This document shows positions 24,982 through 32,113 of a stretch of 50,990 nucleotides of DNA, piece by piece. The DNA is taken from positions 1-50,990 of the forward strand of contig JAFYRX010000058.1 of the NCBI GenBank assembly GCA_017546725.1, in the 5' to 3' direction. The position numbers and the translations under genes are program-made. The notes under the pieces are model-generated. The model saw only the letters and a program-made list of their open reading frames with translations, was not told the origin of the DNA and ran no database searches. Source of the DNA: Alistipes sp. GTDB lineage: Bacteria; Bacteroidota; Bacteroidia; Bacteroidales; Rikenellaceae. The first letter of the stretch is position 1, and each line of letters starts with the position of its first letter.

Positions 24982-26460
24982 TTAGATTGTGTGGTGATGT
25001 TTGTAACTCTTAACATATATTGCACTGAACGGGCGTGATGGGCAAAGATGTTCGCACGCACCACATCCGATGCAACGCTCCTTGTTTATTACGGGAATCT
25101 TACGCGACTTCTTGTTCTTGTAGTCTGACAATACCATAGAGATGGCTCCTGTCGGGCAGTGCTCGGCGCAGTTGCCGCAATCAACGTTGTCGGTAATAAC
25201 TACGCAGTTACGCTTTACCCATACTGCGTGGCCAATCTGAATAGACGATTTCTCGATTACGCTAATCGGATTTATCGCGCCTGTAGGACATACCTCCGAA
25301 CATTTTACACATTCCGGACGGCAATACCCCTTCTCGAACGACATTGCGGGTTGCATAAAGTTCTCGAGATAAGGCGACGGATGTAGTACATTGTTAGGAC
25401 ATACTGTAACGCATAACTGACAACCCGTGCAGTGTGAGGCCATATTGCTTGCGCTCAATGAGCCTGCAGGTGTAAGCGTACGGAACTTTGCGATAGGCTC
25501 CTTCTTTACGATTTTAGCATATCCTCCGTCCAACTTCATCTCTTGAGCCTTTGCTGCAGATGCAGCCAACAGACCTGCTCCTACAAGGAAGTTTTTACGA
25601 TAGTTATCGACCTTCTCTTCGCTCTTTTGAGCCGAAGAAGAACCTTTGCGCATTGTGTATGAAATAGCCTGCTTGTTGCAAGACTCCAAACAATCCATAC
25701 ATACTACGCAGCGGCTGTAATCAATCTTGTGATTCTTTGCGTCGATGCACGATGCCTTGCATTTCTTGGCACATAAACCACAGTCAATACACTTCGATGT
25801 GTCGATTACGGGCTTTAGGAGAGAGAAACGAGACAAAAATCCGAGTACTGTGCCGACGGGGCATATAGTATTACAATATGTACGGCCACTTCTCCACGCC
25901 AAATAACCTACGATGCCGAGTGTAGCGACTGCGACACCAAATGTAGCCCAACTGCGAATCCATATCTCTGTAGAGTAGAATGCGTAACTGTCGAGGTGCT
26001 CAGCGATTACTGCCAAAAAGTTGTTGCCGAAGTTCCAAATGGGAGCCAGCAAATTCTGTGCGATACGACCATAAGCACTGTAAGGTGCAACGAGCAATGC
26101 GATAGAGTTAAGTCCTGCGACTAACAACACTACAAATACGGCCAATACGCCATAACGCAACCATCTCTTCTCGGCTGAGTATGTGAAACGATTTTTCTTG
26201 CGCTTGCCGCCGTACCACGAGAATATATCCTGCATTACACCCAACGGACATATTACTGAACAGTAGATTCGTCCAAAGATGAGCGTCAGTGCTACTAATA
26301 ATATAACTACTCCCGCATTGAGGGCTAATACGGCAGGCAAGAATTGAATCTTTGCCATCCATCCCAACCACGCGTGAATTGTTCCAGTAAAGTCGAGGAA
26401 CAGCAACGTGATGCAGATGAAAAATATTGCCGCTAAAAAGATTCTAATTTTTCGTAACAT
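24982..26460 (-). CDS. NapH/MauN-like membrane ferredoxin with C-terminal polyferredoxin
   Basis: The 492-residue protein starts with several membrane helices and two membrane-linked cysteine motifs, IYCSVICPLGVMQDIF and YCNTICPVGTVLGF, as in NapH-type quinol-linked ferredoxins. Two clusters follow (CIDCGLCAKKC, CVVCMDCLESC). At about residues 285-310 there is an RKNFLVGAGLLAASAAKAQ segment resembling an internal Tat-type signal or anchor. After it come four more cysteine groups (CTGCQLCVTVCP, CVKCSEVCP, CGNCAEHCP, CIGCGACEHLCP). It probably passes electrons between the membrane quinone pool and the aldo/keto reductase encoded next. It heads the five-gene operon, and no convincing -7 element was found upstream. 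Confidence 0.88.
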   Translation of the reverse strand: MLRKIRIFLAAIFFICITLLFLDFTGTIHAWLGWMAKIQFLPAVLALNAGVVILLVALTLIFGRIYCSVICPLGVMQDIFSWYGGKRKKNRFTYSAEKRWLRYGVLAVFVVLLVAGLNSIALLVAPYSAYGRIAQNLLAPIWNFGNNFLAVIAEHLDSYAFYSTEIWIRSWATFGVAVATLGIVGYLAWRSGRTYCNTICPVGTVLGFLSRFSLLKPVIDTSKCIDCGLCAKKCKASCIDAKNHKIDYSRCVVCMDCLESCNKQAISYTMRKGSSSAQKSEEKVDNYRKNFLVGAGLLAASAAKAQEMKLDGGYAKIVKKEPIAKFRTLTPAGSLSASNMASHCTGCQLCVTVCPNNVLHPSPYLENFMQPAMSFEKGYCRPECVKCSEVCPTGAINPISVIEKSSIQIGHAVWVKRNCVVITDNVDCGNCAEHCPTGAISMVLSDYKNKKSRKIPVINKERCIGCGACEHLCPSRPFSAIYVKSYKHHHTI

Positions 26461-26535
26461 CGTGTGTGAATTTTATTTTACATTAGTTTGTTTACAAATA
26501 AAGCAAAATTTTAGTGATAAAACAAGTCTTTGCAG
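26461..26535. other. short intergenic stretch upstream of the Fe-S operon and the plus-strand RNA
   Basis: This AT-rich spacer should contain the promoters of the minus-strand Fe-S operon and of the plus-strand RNA. AGTCTTTG at 26525-26532 is an imperfect -7 element for the RNA (TAnnTTTG expected). Confidence 0.4.
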
Positions 26536-26774
26536 GCCAAAACGTTTTTGGTATATTCAGTTAAGTCACAAAAATCAGCAAATTAACCCTTTTGCGGCCT
26601 TTTTTGCTGACGCTTTACGTTTTGGCACGCCAATTGCAACTTATTATGTCAACTGCGGCATTAAGCAGTGCCGTAGCGAGGTTTCTTCATTTATTTAAGT
26701 TTGGGTTAGTAGTTTAAGGGGCTTCTGATGCCCCGAAGGTAGGCGGCAATCGTGAGATTCCCGCCTATTTTTTT
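26536..26774 (+). ncRNA. candidate structured non-coding RNA with own terminator
   Basis: Between two minus-strand genes lies a plus-strand unit with no convincing open frame. It begins with GCCAAAACGT (26536-26545), pairing perfectly with ACGTTTTGGC (26617-26626). Inside, TCAGCAAA (575-582) pairs with TTTGCTGA (603-610). A second hairpin CTGCGGCA/TGCCGTAG (653-660/669-676) and a third GGGGC/GCCCC (718-722/730-734) follow. It ends in a strong terminator whose T tract lies only on the plus-strand side, so a plus-strand transcript must reach it. An imperfect -7 element (TCTTTG ending at 26532) is just upstream. It does not match tmRNA, RNase P RNA, SRP RNA or the 6S layout as I know them, and no function is assigned. 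Confidence 0.6.
26740..26774 (+). terminator. intrinsic terminator of the plus-strand RNA
   Basis: TAGGCGG (26740-26746) pairs with CCGCCTA (26761-26767) and AATC (748-751) with GATT (756-759) around a GTGA tetraloop, followed by seven Ts. The minus-strand side has no T run, so it does not serve the GH18 gene. Confidence 0.9.
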
Positions 26775-26804
26775 GCACTACTTGATTTATCCATTGTGGT
26801 TTAC

Positions 26805-29303
26805 CTAAAACTGCTCTCGCATCAGCCAGCGCATAGCGTTGTAGATAAGGTAATTTTGTGTCGGGTCAACAAATATTCTTGTACCGTGCCCCATATTCAT
26901 ATAAATCATATTGTAATCGGTGTTCGACCAAACTACAGGGAAATCGCCGTCGGTTACTGTATCCTTGAATCCAATCGGATAGTTATCCTTTGACAGCGTA
27001 ACCAATACCTTTACATTCTTCTTCTCTCGTGGGCTGGGGCTGAATTGATACCACTCATTCTGCGGAGAGATATATGTGCGCGGCATACCCTTCGTTACGG
27101 GGTGACGCTGGTCATCAATCTCGAGTTTTGCTGACTGCGGAGGCCAATTGTTGCGGTGGAATACTGCACCGCCCAAGAAATCTACAAACCAGGGCCAATT
27201 GGTATTGCGGTCGTTGTAACCTGCCGAGTGGAAACCAAACCAAGCGCCTCCGTTTTTCATATATCGCTCAAATGCAGCGCGTTGTTCGGGTGAGTGGCCA
27301 GGGTTGTCGTTGAGTGAGATTACGAGATGATACGAGCGCAACTTCTCATCGTTGAAATCGTTCATATCGTCGGTTACATCTACCGCCAGACCGTCGCCTA
27401 TGGTCATATCCTTAAAGAAACGTATACCATCCTCTGCAAATTGGCGGTGAGCCTCCTCTACATATTTGTTATGGTGAATCAATACACGGAATCGGGGGAA
27501 CCAATTAGCAGGACCTGCTGCCCACTTGATAGCGTTAGAGAACATCTTTGTGAAGTCCTCGTTCTCCATCAACTCCTTGTCGTGGCCCATAAGGAAATAT
27601 ACGTTGCGAGCCTTCATTCTCGGGTTGGTCCAAACAACGGGATGGTCACCCATAGTAACATTAGATTTGGGTGAATATGTTGCCTCATCAACGTGTGCCA
27701 AAATATCAACCTTGCCACGAGGACTCTTGTCGAATGTGTACCACTCCTCTTTTGTAATCTTGAACTTCAGGTTTACGCCTTGCATTACGGGGTGATTCTT
27801 GCGCTCCACGACAACTTCTCCGTCGGCCAATGGCGCAATGTAGTTCTTGAACTTTATGCCACCCATATAGTCCGAGAACCACTCCCACATCTTGAAGCCG
27901 TCGAAATTACCAAGAAGTGTTGCGTGATGGAATCCCACCCAGCCTATCGAGCCATCGAATATGGCCTGCTCGAATGCGGCCTTTGCTGTGTCGGTCCAAT
28001 TGTAAGGAACGTAGTCGAGTTGGATAAATACCTTGTGCTGCGCCAAAAACTCCTTGTTAATCTTTTCGGTGTTGTTTATCTCAGTAATCTCGTAGCCATT
28101 CTCTTTAGCGAAGTTGTTTAGCCAAGCCATTGCGGCATCGGTAAAATCTCCGTGATTGCCACCGCGCTCGGTCAAGACCAACAGGCGAGGTGTCTTGGGC
28201 TCGGCGGGAACAATCTTTTGAGGGGTTGTAGTGAGTGTCTGCTCCAACAACTCATCGTCGGGGATAGGTGTGCCCAAAATACCTTGATAAACAGTATTGC
28301 GCAGGTCGCCCTCTTTGTTATCGCCGTCATAATCCCAATACATTGCACCCTTCAGACCATTCTCCAAAACGTAACGGCACTTGCCAGCCAATGAGCGAGG
28401 ATTCTCAAATCCGAAAACGAAGTTACCTCGAAGGTCGGTCAAGTAAGGTGCTTTGGCCTCGTCATCCCAACGCTCGATATATTTGTCCGATGTGGCGGGA
28501 ATATCCTTGTAATCCTGGAAGTTGGGATAGTTTTTGCCACCGCGACCATAGAATGCCATACCTAACACTAACTTATTCATCGGCACGCCAGCCTCGAAGT
28601 GCGCCTTAACGGCATCCGTTGCGCTCATATTGGTGTTTTTTGAACGATAGAGGGCTGTGTGGTGCTTTGGCGCGCCTCCCATATCGTAAGCCATAATGTT
28701 TACGAAGTTTATGTACTTGTCTATGGCCTTAAAATCAACATATTTTGCGCTACCCACCGAAGCCAATGTAAGCAGATACTTCTTGCCCAAAGCCTTGCGT
28801 AAATCGCGCATCAAAAGCGTGAAATTCTCTGTGTCGTCCTCCGATGATGATATGCCTGCGGCATTGCTCGTAGGATATTCCCAATCAATATCAATGCCAT
28901 CCAGCCCGAACTCATCTACTACGTGACGGCAATCCTCGGCAAAAGCCATACGGCGTCTGTCGTCAGCAGCCATCTCGCTGAAGCGGCCACTACCCCATCC
29001 TCCTACAGAAAGCATAACTTTTAATTGTGGGTTATCCTTCTTGAGGGCAACGATGCTCTTTAGACGCTCCTCGTTATCTATACGCACGCCGTCAAATGTA
29101 TTGGTGACGTGGCCAAATGCATAGTTGATGTGTGTCATCGTTTTGGGGTCGGGCATTACCCTGCTCCACGATGTAACGTATGCGACAATCACTCTCTCCT
29201 TGGCCGTAACCGTCTTCTCTGCCGCAAACAGGTTGTTTGCTATTGCCGACAATGCGATAAACGCCATCGTGGCAATTAGTGTTGTGTGAAATAATCTTTT
29301 CAT
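26805..29303 (-). CDS. secreted GH18 (chitinase-like) protein fused to two ThuA-like domains
   Basis: The 832-residue protein has an N-terminal signal peptide. Residues about 35-350 are a GH18 barrel with MLSVGGWGSG and the catalytic motif DGIDIDWE at 135-142 (acid Glu142), so it should hydrolyse a chitin- or N-glycan-type bond. A ThuA-like (class I amidotransferase-like fold) domain follows, from about PRLLVLTERGGNHGDFTD to a VYFLMGHDKELMEN segment. A second ThuA-like domain runs from RVLIHHNKYVEEAHRQFAEDG to MIYMNMGHGTRIF. ThuA domains in Bacteroidetes are often found on secreted carbohydrate-active proteins. The triple architecture is unusual to me. It is transcribed alone or with minor coupling; the next gene is 178 bases away. 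Confidence 0.85.
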   Translation of the reverse strand: MKRLFHTTLIATMAFIALSAIANNLFAAEKTVTAKERVIVAYVTSWSRVMPDPKTMTHINYAFGHVTNTFDGVRIDNEERLKSIVALKKDNPQLKVMLSVGGWGSGRFSEMAADDRRRMAFAEDCRHVVDEFGLDGIDIDWEYPTSNAAGISSSEDDTENFTLLMRDLRKALGKKYLLTLASVGSAKYVDFKAIDKYINFVNIMAYDMGGAPKHHTALYRSKNTNMSATDAVKAHFEAGVPMNKLVLGMAFYGRGGKNYPNFQDYKDIPATSDKYIERWDDEAKAPYLTDLRGNFVFGFENPRSLAGKCRYVLENGLKGAMYWDYDGDNKEGDLRNTVYQGILGTPIPDDELLEQTLTTTPQKIVPAEPKTPRLLVLTERGGNHGDFTDAAMAWLNNFAKENGYEITEINNTEKINKEFLAQHKVFIQLDYVPYNWTDTAKAAFEQAIFDGSIGWVGFHHATLLGNFDGFKMWEWFSDYMGGIKFKNYIAPLADGEVVVERKNHPVMQGVNLKFKITKEEWYTFDKSPRGKVDILAHVDEATYSPKSNVTMGDHPVVWTNPRMKARNVYFLMGHDKELMENEDFTKMFSNAIKWAAGPANWFPRFRVLIHHNKYVEEAHRQFAEDGIRFFKDMTIGDGLAVDVTDDMNDFNDEKLRSYHLVISLNDNPGHSPEQRAAFERYMKNGGAWFGFHSAGYNDRNTNWPWFVDFLGGAVFHRNNWPPQSAKLEIDDQRHPVTKGMPRTYISPQNEWYQFSPSPREKKNVKVLVTLSKDNYPIGFKDTVTDGDFPVVWSNTDYNMIYMNMGHGTRIFVDPTQNYLIYNAMRWLMREQF

Positions 29304-29481
29304 AAATTATTGAGGTTTAGTAAAAAATCTTTTGCAAGATACGAATATTTAATGAATATTTATTTGTCGCGTAATTAAAATATGGGTGAGAGGTGGATTT
29401 TTTTACGCTTCATAGGGGATATATTGTGCAGATTAGCAGGTCAGTAACAAAAATCGCCGTCCGTTTTATGTGGACGACGAT
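29304..29481. other. intergenic region with terminator of the metallophosphoesterase gene
   Basis: It contains the terminator described at 29450-29481 and a CAAGATA stretch near 29334-29340, possibly a degenerate promoter element for the GH18 gene on the minus strand. Nothing else is recognised. Confidence 0.5.
29450..29481 (-). terminator. intrinsic terminator after the first metallophosphoesterase gene
   Basis: AATCGCCGTCC (from 29452) pairs with GGACGACGATT (to 29482) with one mismatch, directly after the stop codon. The minus-strand side ends in TTTTTGTTA. Confidence 0.75.
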
Positions 29482-30597
29482 TCAGTTGTTTTTCTGCAAA
29501 AAGTTATTGTTTTGTGCAGGTTTAATGGTGATTATAGCCAATTCGCTATTTGTTCCTATACGGAATGGTGGCCCCCAAAGTGATAGTCCGGTCGATACAT
29601 AAATGTGCGTATTTTGCCATTTGCGATAACCGTGACTCTGCTCATAAATGTAGTCGGTCAGCAGACTCAGAGGCCAAACCTGTCCGCGATGAGTGTGCCC
29701 GCTCAACTGAATATCGACTCCAGCAGCATCTACCTCTGCAAGATTGTAGGGCTGGTGGTCCAAAACAATAATGGGTTTGGTGCTATTTACCCTATCAAGC
29801 AACTCTTCAAGTGACTTGCGGCGACGATTATGTCGGTCATCACGTCCCACAATCTGTATCCCGCAGGAAAGTGTCGCTATGCTATCTCGTAGTAGCGTTA
29901 TTGGTGTCTTTTGCAGAAACGCTTCACACTGCTCTATGCGACTGATGTATTCGTGATTTCCTGGAACCATATAAATACCCATCGGAGCGTGTAATTCTCG
30001 CAATTCCTCCTCCATTTGTTGCTGTTTGACGGGAATTATACTGTTGTCAATCAAATCACCACTTATAAGAATCAAATCGGGATTTTGGCTGTTAATCAAC
30101 TTTACGTACCGATTCAAGGCGGCTTTGTCTGTACCATTTCCTAAGTGTATGTCGCTGATTGCAGCGATGCGGATTTCTCTGCCATAGAACGGCTTGTCGA
30201 GTGTGATATCAATCTGCTCAATTCTCGGATGGCGGTAATTGTAATATCCGTATATTAGTAATACAGTTGTTAGTCCCAAGGCATATAGGAATCCCCATCG
30301 CATTGTCGGTACAAAGATTTTTGCACAATCAAACACTATCAGCGCAAGTACCATATATAGCGTGAAGACCATCCAGATTGAGCCTAAATTGAACATCGTT
30401 TTGGCTATAGTCGTTGGAATTTGCACATCGCGCATAAGCATCGATGCGAGCAGCATTAATGCCAATGCCCAAAACAGCAACGATAGCAAAATTCGCAGAA
30501 ATGATGATGCCCCCGATAAGGTTTGCATCAAACGAATGTAGATGTATATATTGCCGCCTAAGTAGGCTCCCAAAATGATTAGAAAAAACATCTTCAT
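29482..30597 (-). CDS. membrane-anchored metallophosphoesterase (YkuE-like)
   Basis: The 371-residue protein has about four membrane helices in its first 130 residues (MFFLIILGAYLGGNIYIYI through WGFLYALGLTTVLLIYGYY) and then a calcineurin-like phosphoesterase domain. Metal-binding motifs are AAISDIHLGNG, LISGDLIDN, VPGNHEY and LSGHTHRGQVWP. Relatives act on phospholipid or lipid A intermediates or cyclic nucleotides; the substrate is not evident. It is 10 bases after the DUF1232 gene and probably co-transcribed. A second, distinct paralogue is encoded at 45983-47155. Confidence 0.9.
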   Translation of the reverse strand: MKMFFLIILGAYLGGNIYIYIRLMQTLSGASSFLRILLSLLFWALALMLLASMLMRDVQIPTTIAKTMFNLGSIWMVFTLYMVLALIVFDCAKIFVPTMRWGFLYALGLTTVLLIYGYYNYRHPRIEQIDITLDKPFYGREIRIAAISDIHLGNGTDKAALNRYVKLINSQNPDLILISGDLIDNSIIPVKQQQMEEELRELHAPMGIYMVPGNHEYISRIEQCEAFLQKTPITLLRDSIATLSCGIQIVGRDDRHNRRRKSLEELLDRVNSTKPIIVLDHQPYNLAEVDAAGVDIQLSGHTHRGQVWPLSLLTDYIYEQSHGYRKWQNTHIYVSTGLSLWGPPFRIGTNSELAIITIKPAQNNNFLQKNN

Positions 30598-30607
30598 CCT
30601 TTTATGC

Positions 30608-30994
30608 TTATTTCGTAATCTCGTCTATCTTCTTTTCATCAACCGTGCCCAATAAATCGGCGAGTTTATCTTTGGCTTGTTGCTTTATCTCGGGCGTGAG
30701 GTTGTTCATAACGGTATGCAGCGCCCACAGCAGAGCCGCCATATCGTCAGTGTAGCCCATCATCGGAATAAAATCCAATACAAGGTCGGTTGGCAAGATG
30801 AAATAGCCAAGTGCACCGTAAATTTTGCTTTTGTCTGTTGCCGAAATGTTAGGACTGCGCAAAACATAATATAATAACAATACGGCATATATGACCTTTG
30901 CTCCCGCCCACTTTGCCGCAGAAGAGAGTTTGCTCAGGAGTTTGTTCTCGGAGTAGTTGTCCTGATATTTTTCGATGTCGTTAGGTTTTCTCAT
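30608..30994 (-). CDS. DUF1232 (YkvA-like) membrane protein
   Basis: The 128-residue protein carries a DUF1232-type core: AKVIYAVLLLYYVLRSPNIS, KSKIYGALGYFILPTDLVLD and FIPMMGYTDDMAALLWAL. These are one to two membrane-associated segments with the conserved proline-Asp pattern of the YkvA family. The family has no established function. A charged tail follows (about residues 95-128). It is the first gene of a two-gene unit with the metallophosphoesterase. Confidence 0.8.
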   Translation of the reverse strand: MRKPNDIEKYQDNYSENKLLSKLSSAAKWAGAKVIYAVLLLYYVLRSPNISATDKSKIYGALGYFILPTDLVLDFIPMMGYTDDMAALLWALHTVMNNLTPEIKQQAKDKLADLLGTVDEKKIDEITK

Positions 30995-31140
30995 AATAGG
31001 ATAGTTTTTATTCTGTCATATTTCCTATAATCTTAAACGCAAATATACTGAATAAATTATATAATCAGGTATTTTCTTTGTCGTTAAATGAGGATTGGTA
31101 GGCAGGATAATAAAAATGCAACGAAAAAAATTAAGAAAAA

Positions 31141-31171
31141 TTTGCAGATTCGAAATTTTGTACTACCTTTG
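31141..31171 (+). promoter_or_regulatory. promoter of tRNA-Asp
   Basis: TTTG at 31141-31144 and TACCTTTG at 31164-31171 are 19 bases apart, an ideal Bacteroidetes sigma-70 promoter. Transcription should begin about ten bases before the tRNA. Confidence 0.85.
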
Positions 31172-31189
31172 CACTCGCAATCAGCAAAT

Positions 31190-31263
31190 GGTGCGTTAGT
31201 TCAGCTGGTTAGAATACGTGCCTGTCACGCACGGGGTCAGGGGTTCGAGTCCCCTACGCACCG
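31190..31263 (+). tRNA. tRNA-Asp (anticodon GTC)
   Basis: The acceptor arms GGTGCGT (31190-31196) and ACGCACC (31256-31262) pair completely. The anticodon loop CTGTCAC gives anticodon GTC, and the T arm shows GGGTTCGAGTCCC. CCA is not encoded. A terminator hairpin follows at 31271. Confidence 0.97.
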
Positions 31264-31270
31264 CAGAAGA

Positions 31271-31300
31271 AAGAGCGACTGAATTTCAGCCGCTCTTTTC
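31271..31300. terminator. terminator of tRNA-Asp, possibly shared with the TauE-like gene
   Basis: AAGAGCG-CTG pairs with CAG-CGCTCTT (31271-31296) and is followed by TTTTCGTTTT on the plus strand. It also lies 34 bases after the stop of the minus-strand permease gene. Confidence 0.75.
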
Positions 31301-31333
31301 GTTTTATAATCTCTGAGTCGTATTCTGGCTTCG

Positions 31334-32077
31334 TTATACCAGCATCATAATAACAGATAGTATTGTGATAATCTGAATGAATCGACGGAATGCCTTTTCG
31401 GGAAACATCTTAACTATGCCGATACCAAGCCACGCTCCAATGCCGATAATGGGAAGCATCGCAAGGTTAAGAGAAAATGTACTCCACGATATATTGTCCC
31501 AAACAAATATTTGTAGAGGCACTTTCAATAGGTTTACTACAAGGAAAAACCACGCATTTATACCGATATACTCCATCTTGTCCTTGCGCATCGAGAGCAG
31601 ATAGACCGACAATACAGGTCCAGCCGCATTACCAATCATAGTGGTAAAGCCTCCGAGCAGACCAAATAATGCCGAGTACCACCACTTCTTCATCCATTTG
31701 TTCTCCTTGCCGAATACTTCGCTCCATATCATAACAGCCAGAGCCAATACAAGAGTCCACCCCATCAACTGGCGGAACTCTTCGGTGGGAATAAGTTTGT
31801 CAACAAATATGGCAACAAAGAAACCGAGTATGGCCGTAGGCAATAGTTTTATGACAGTTTTCCAGTCGGCTATGCGTTTGTAATATACGACAGCCATAAT
31901 ATCGGCCATACAAAGCATTGGCAATATGACACCTGTCGATTCTTTAGCGCCAAAGGCCATTGCCATATAAGGCACAGCAAGCAACATCAATCCTTGGACG
32001 CCAGTCTTTGACATACCGATGCATAATGCCGTAAGCGCAAGAATTGTCCACTGAAATATGCTTAATGCTTCAATCAT
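31334..32077 (-). CDS. TauE/SafE-family permease (sulfite exporter/anion permease family)
   Basis: The 247-residue protein has about eight membrane helices and the family look: ALCIGMSKTGVQGLMLLAVPYMAMAFG near the N-terminus, GVILPMLCMADI, the second half repeat with GLLGGFTTMIGNAAGPVLSVYLLS, and LAMLPIIGIGAWLGI. TauE/SafE proteins move sulfur- or carbon-containing anions; the substrate is unknown. It lies 36 bases downstream of the BtuB-like gene on the same strand, so it may be the last gene of the B12 uptake operon or have its own promoter; no clear element is seen in the gap. Confidence 0.85.
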   Translation of the reverse strand: MIEALSIFQWTILALTALCIGMSKTGVQGLMLLAVPYMAMAFGAKESTGVILPMLCMADIMAVVYYKRIADWKTVIKLLPTAILGFFVAIFVDKLIPTEEFRQLMGWTLVLALAVMIWSEVFGKENKWMKKWWYSALFGLLGGFTTMIGNAAGPVLSVYLLSMRKDKMEYIGINAWFFLVVNLLKVPLQIFVWDNISWSTFSLNLAMLPIIGIGAWLGIGIVKMFPEKAFRRFIQIITILSVIMMLV

Positions 32078-32113
32078 TTCTTTGTGAGGTATATAATTAT
32101 CCGTATTTATATG

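Noticed and set aside
26408-26698. 96-codon plus-strand open frame over the non-coding RNA
   Set aside because: It begins inside the opposite gene, has no family features, and ends before the terminator, while the stems cover the same bases.
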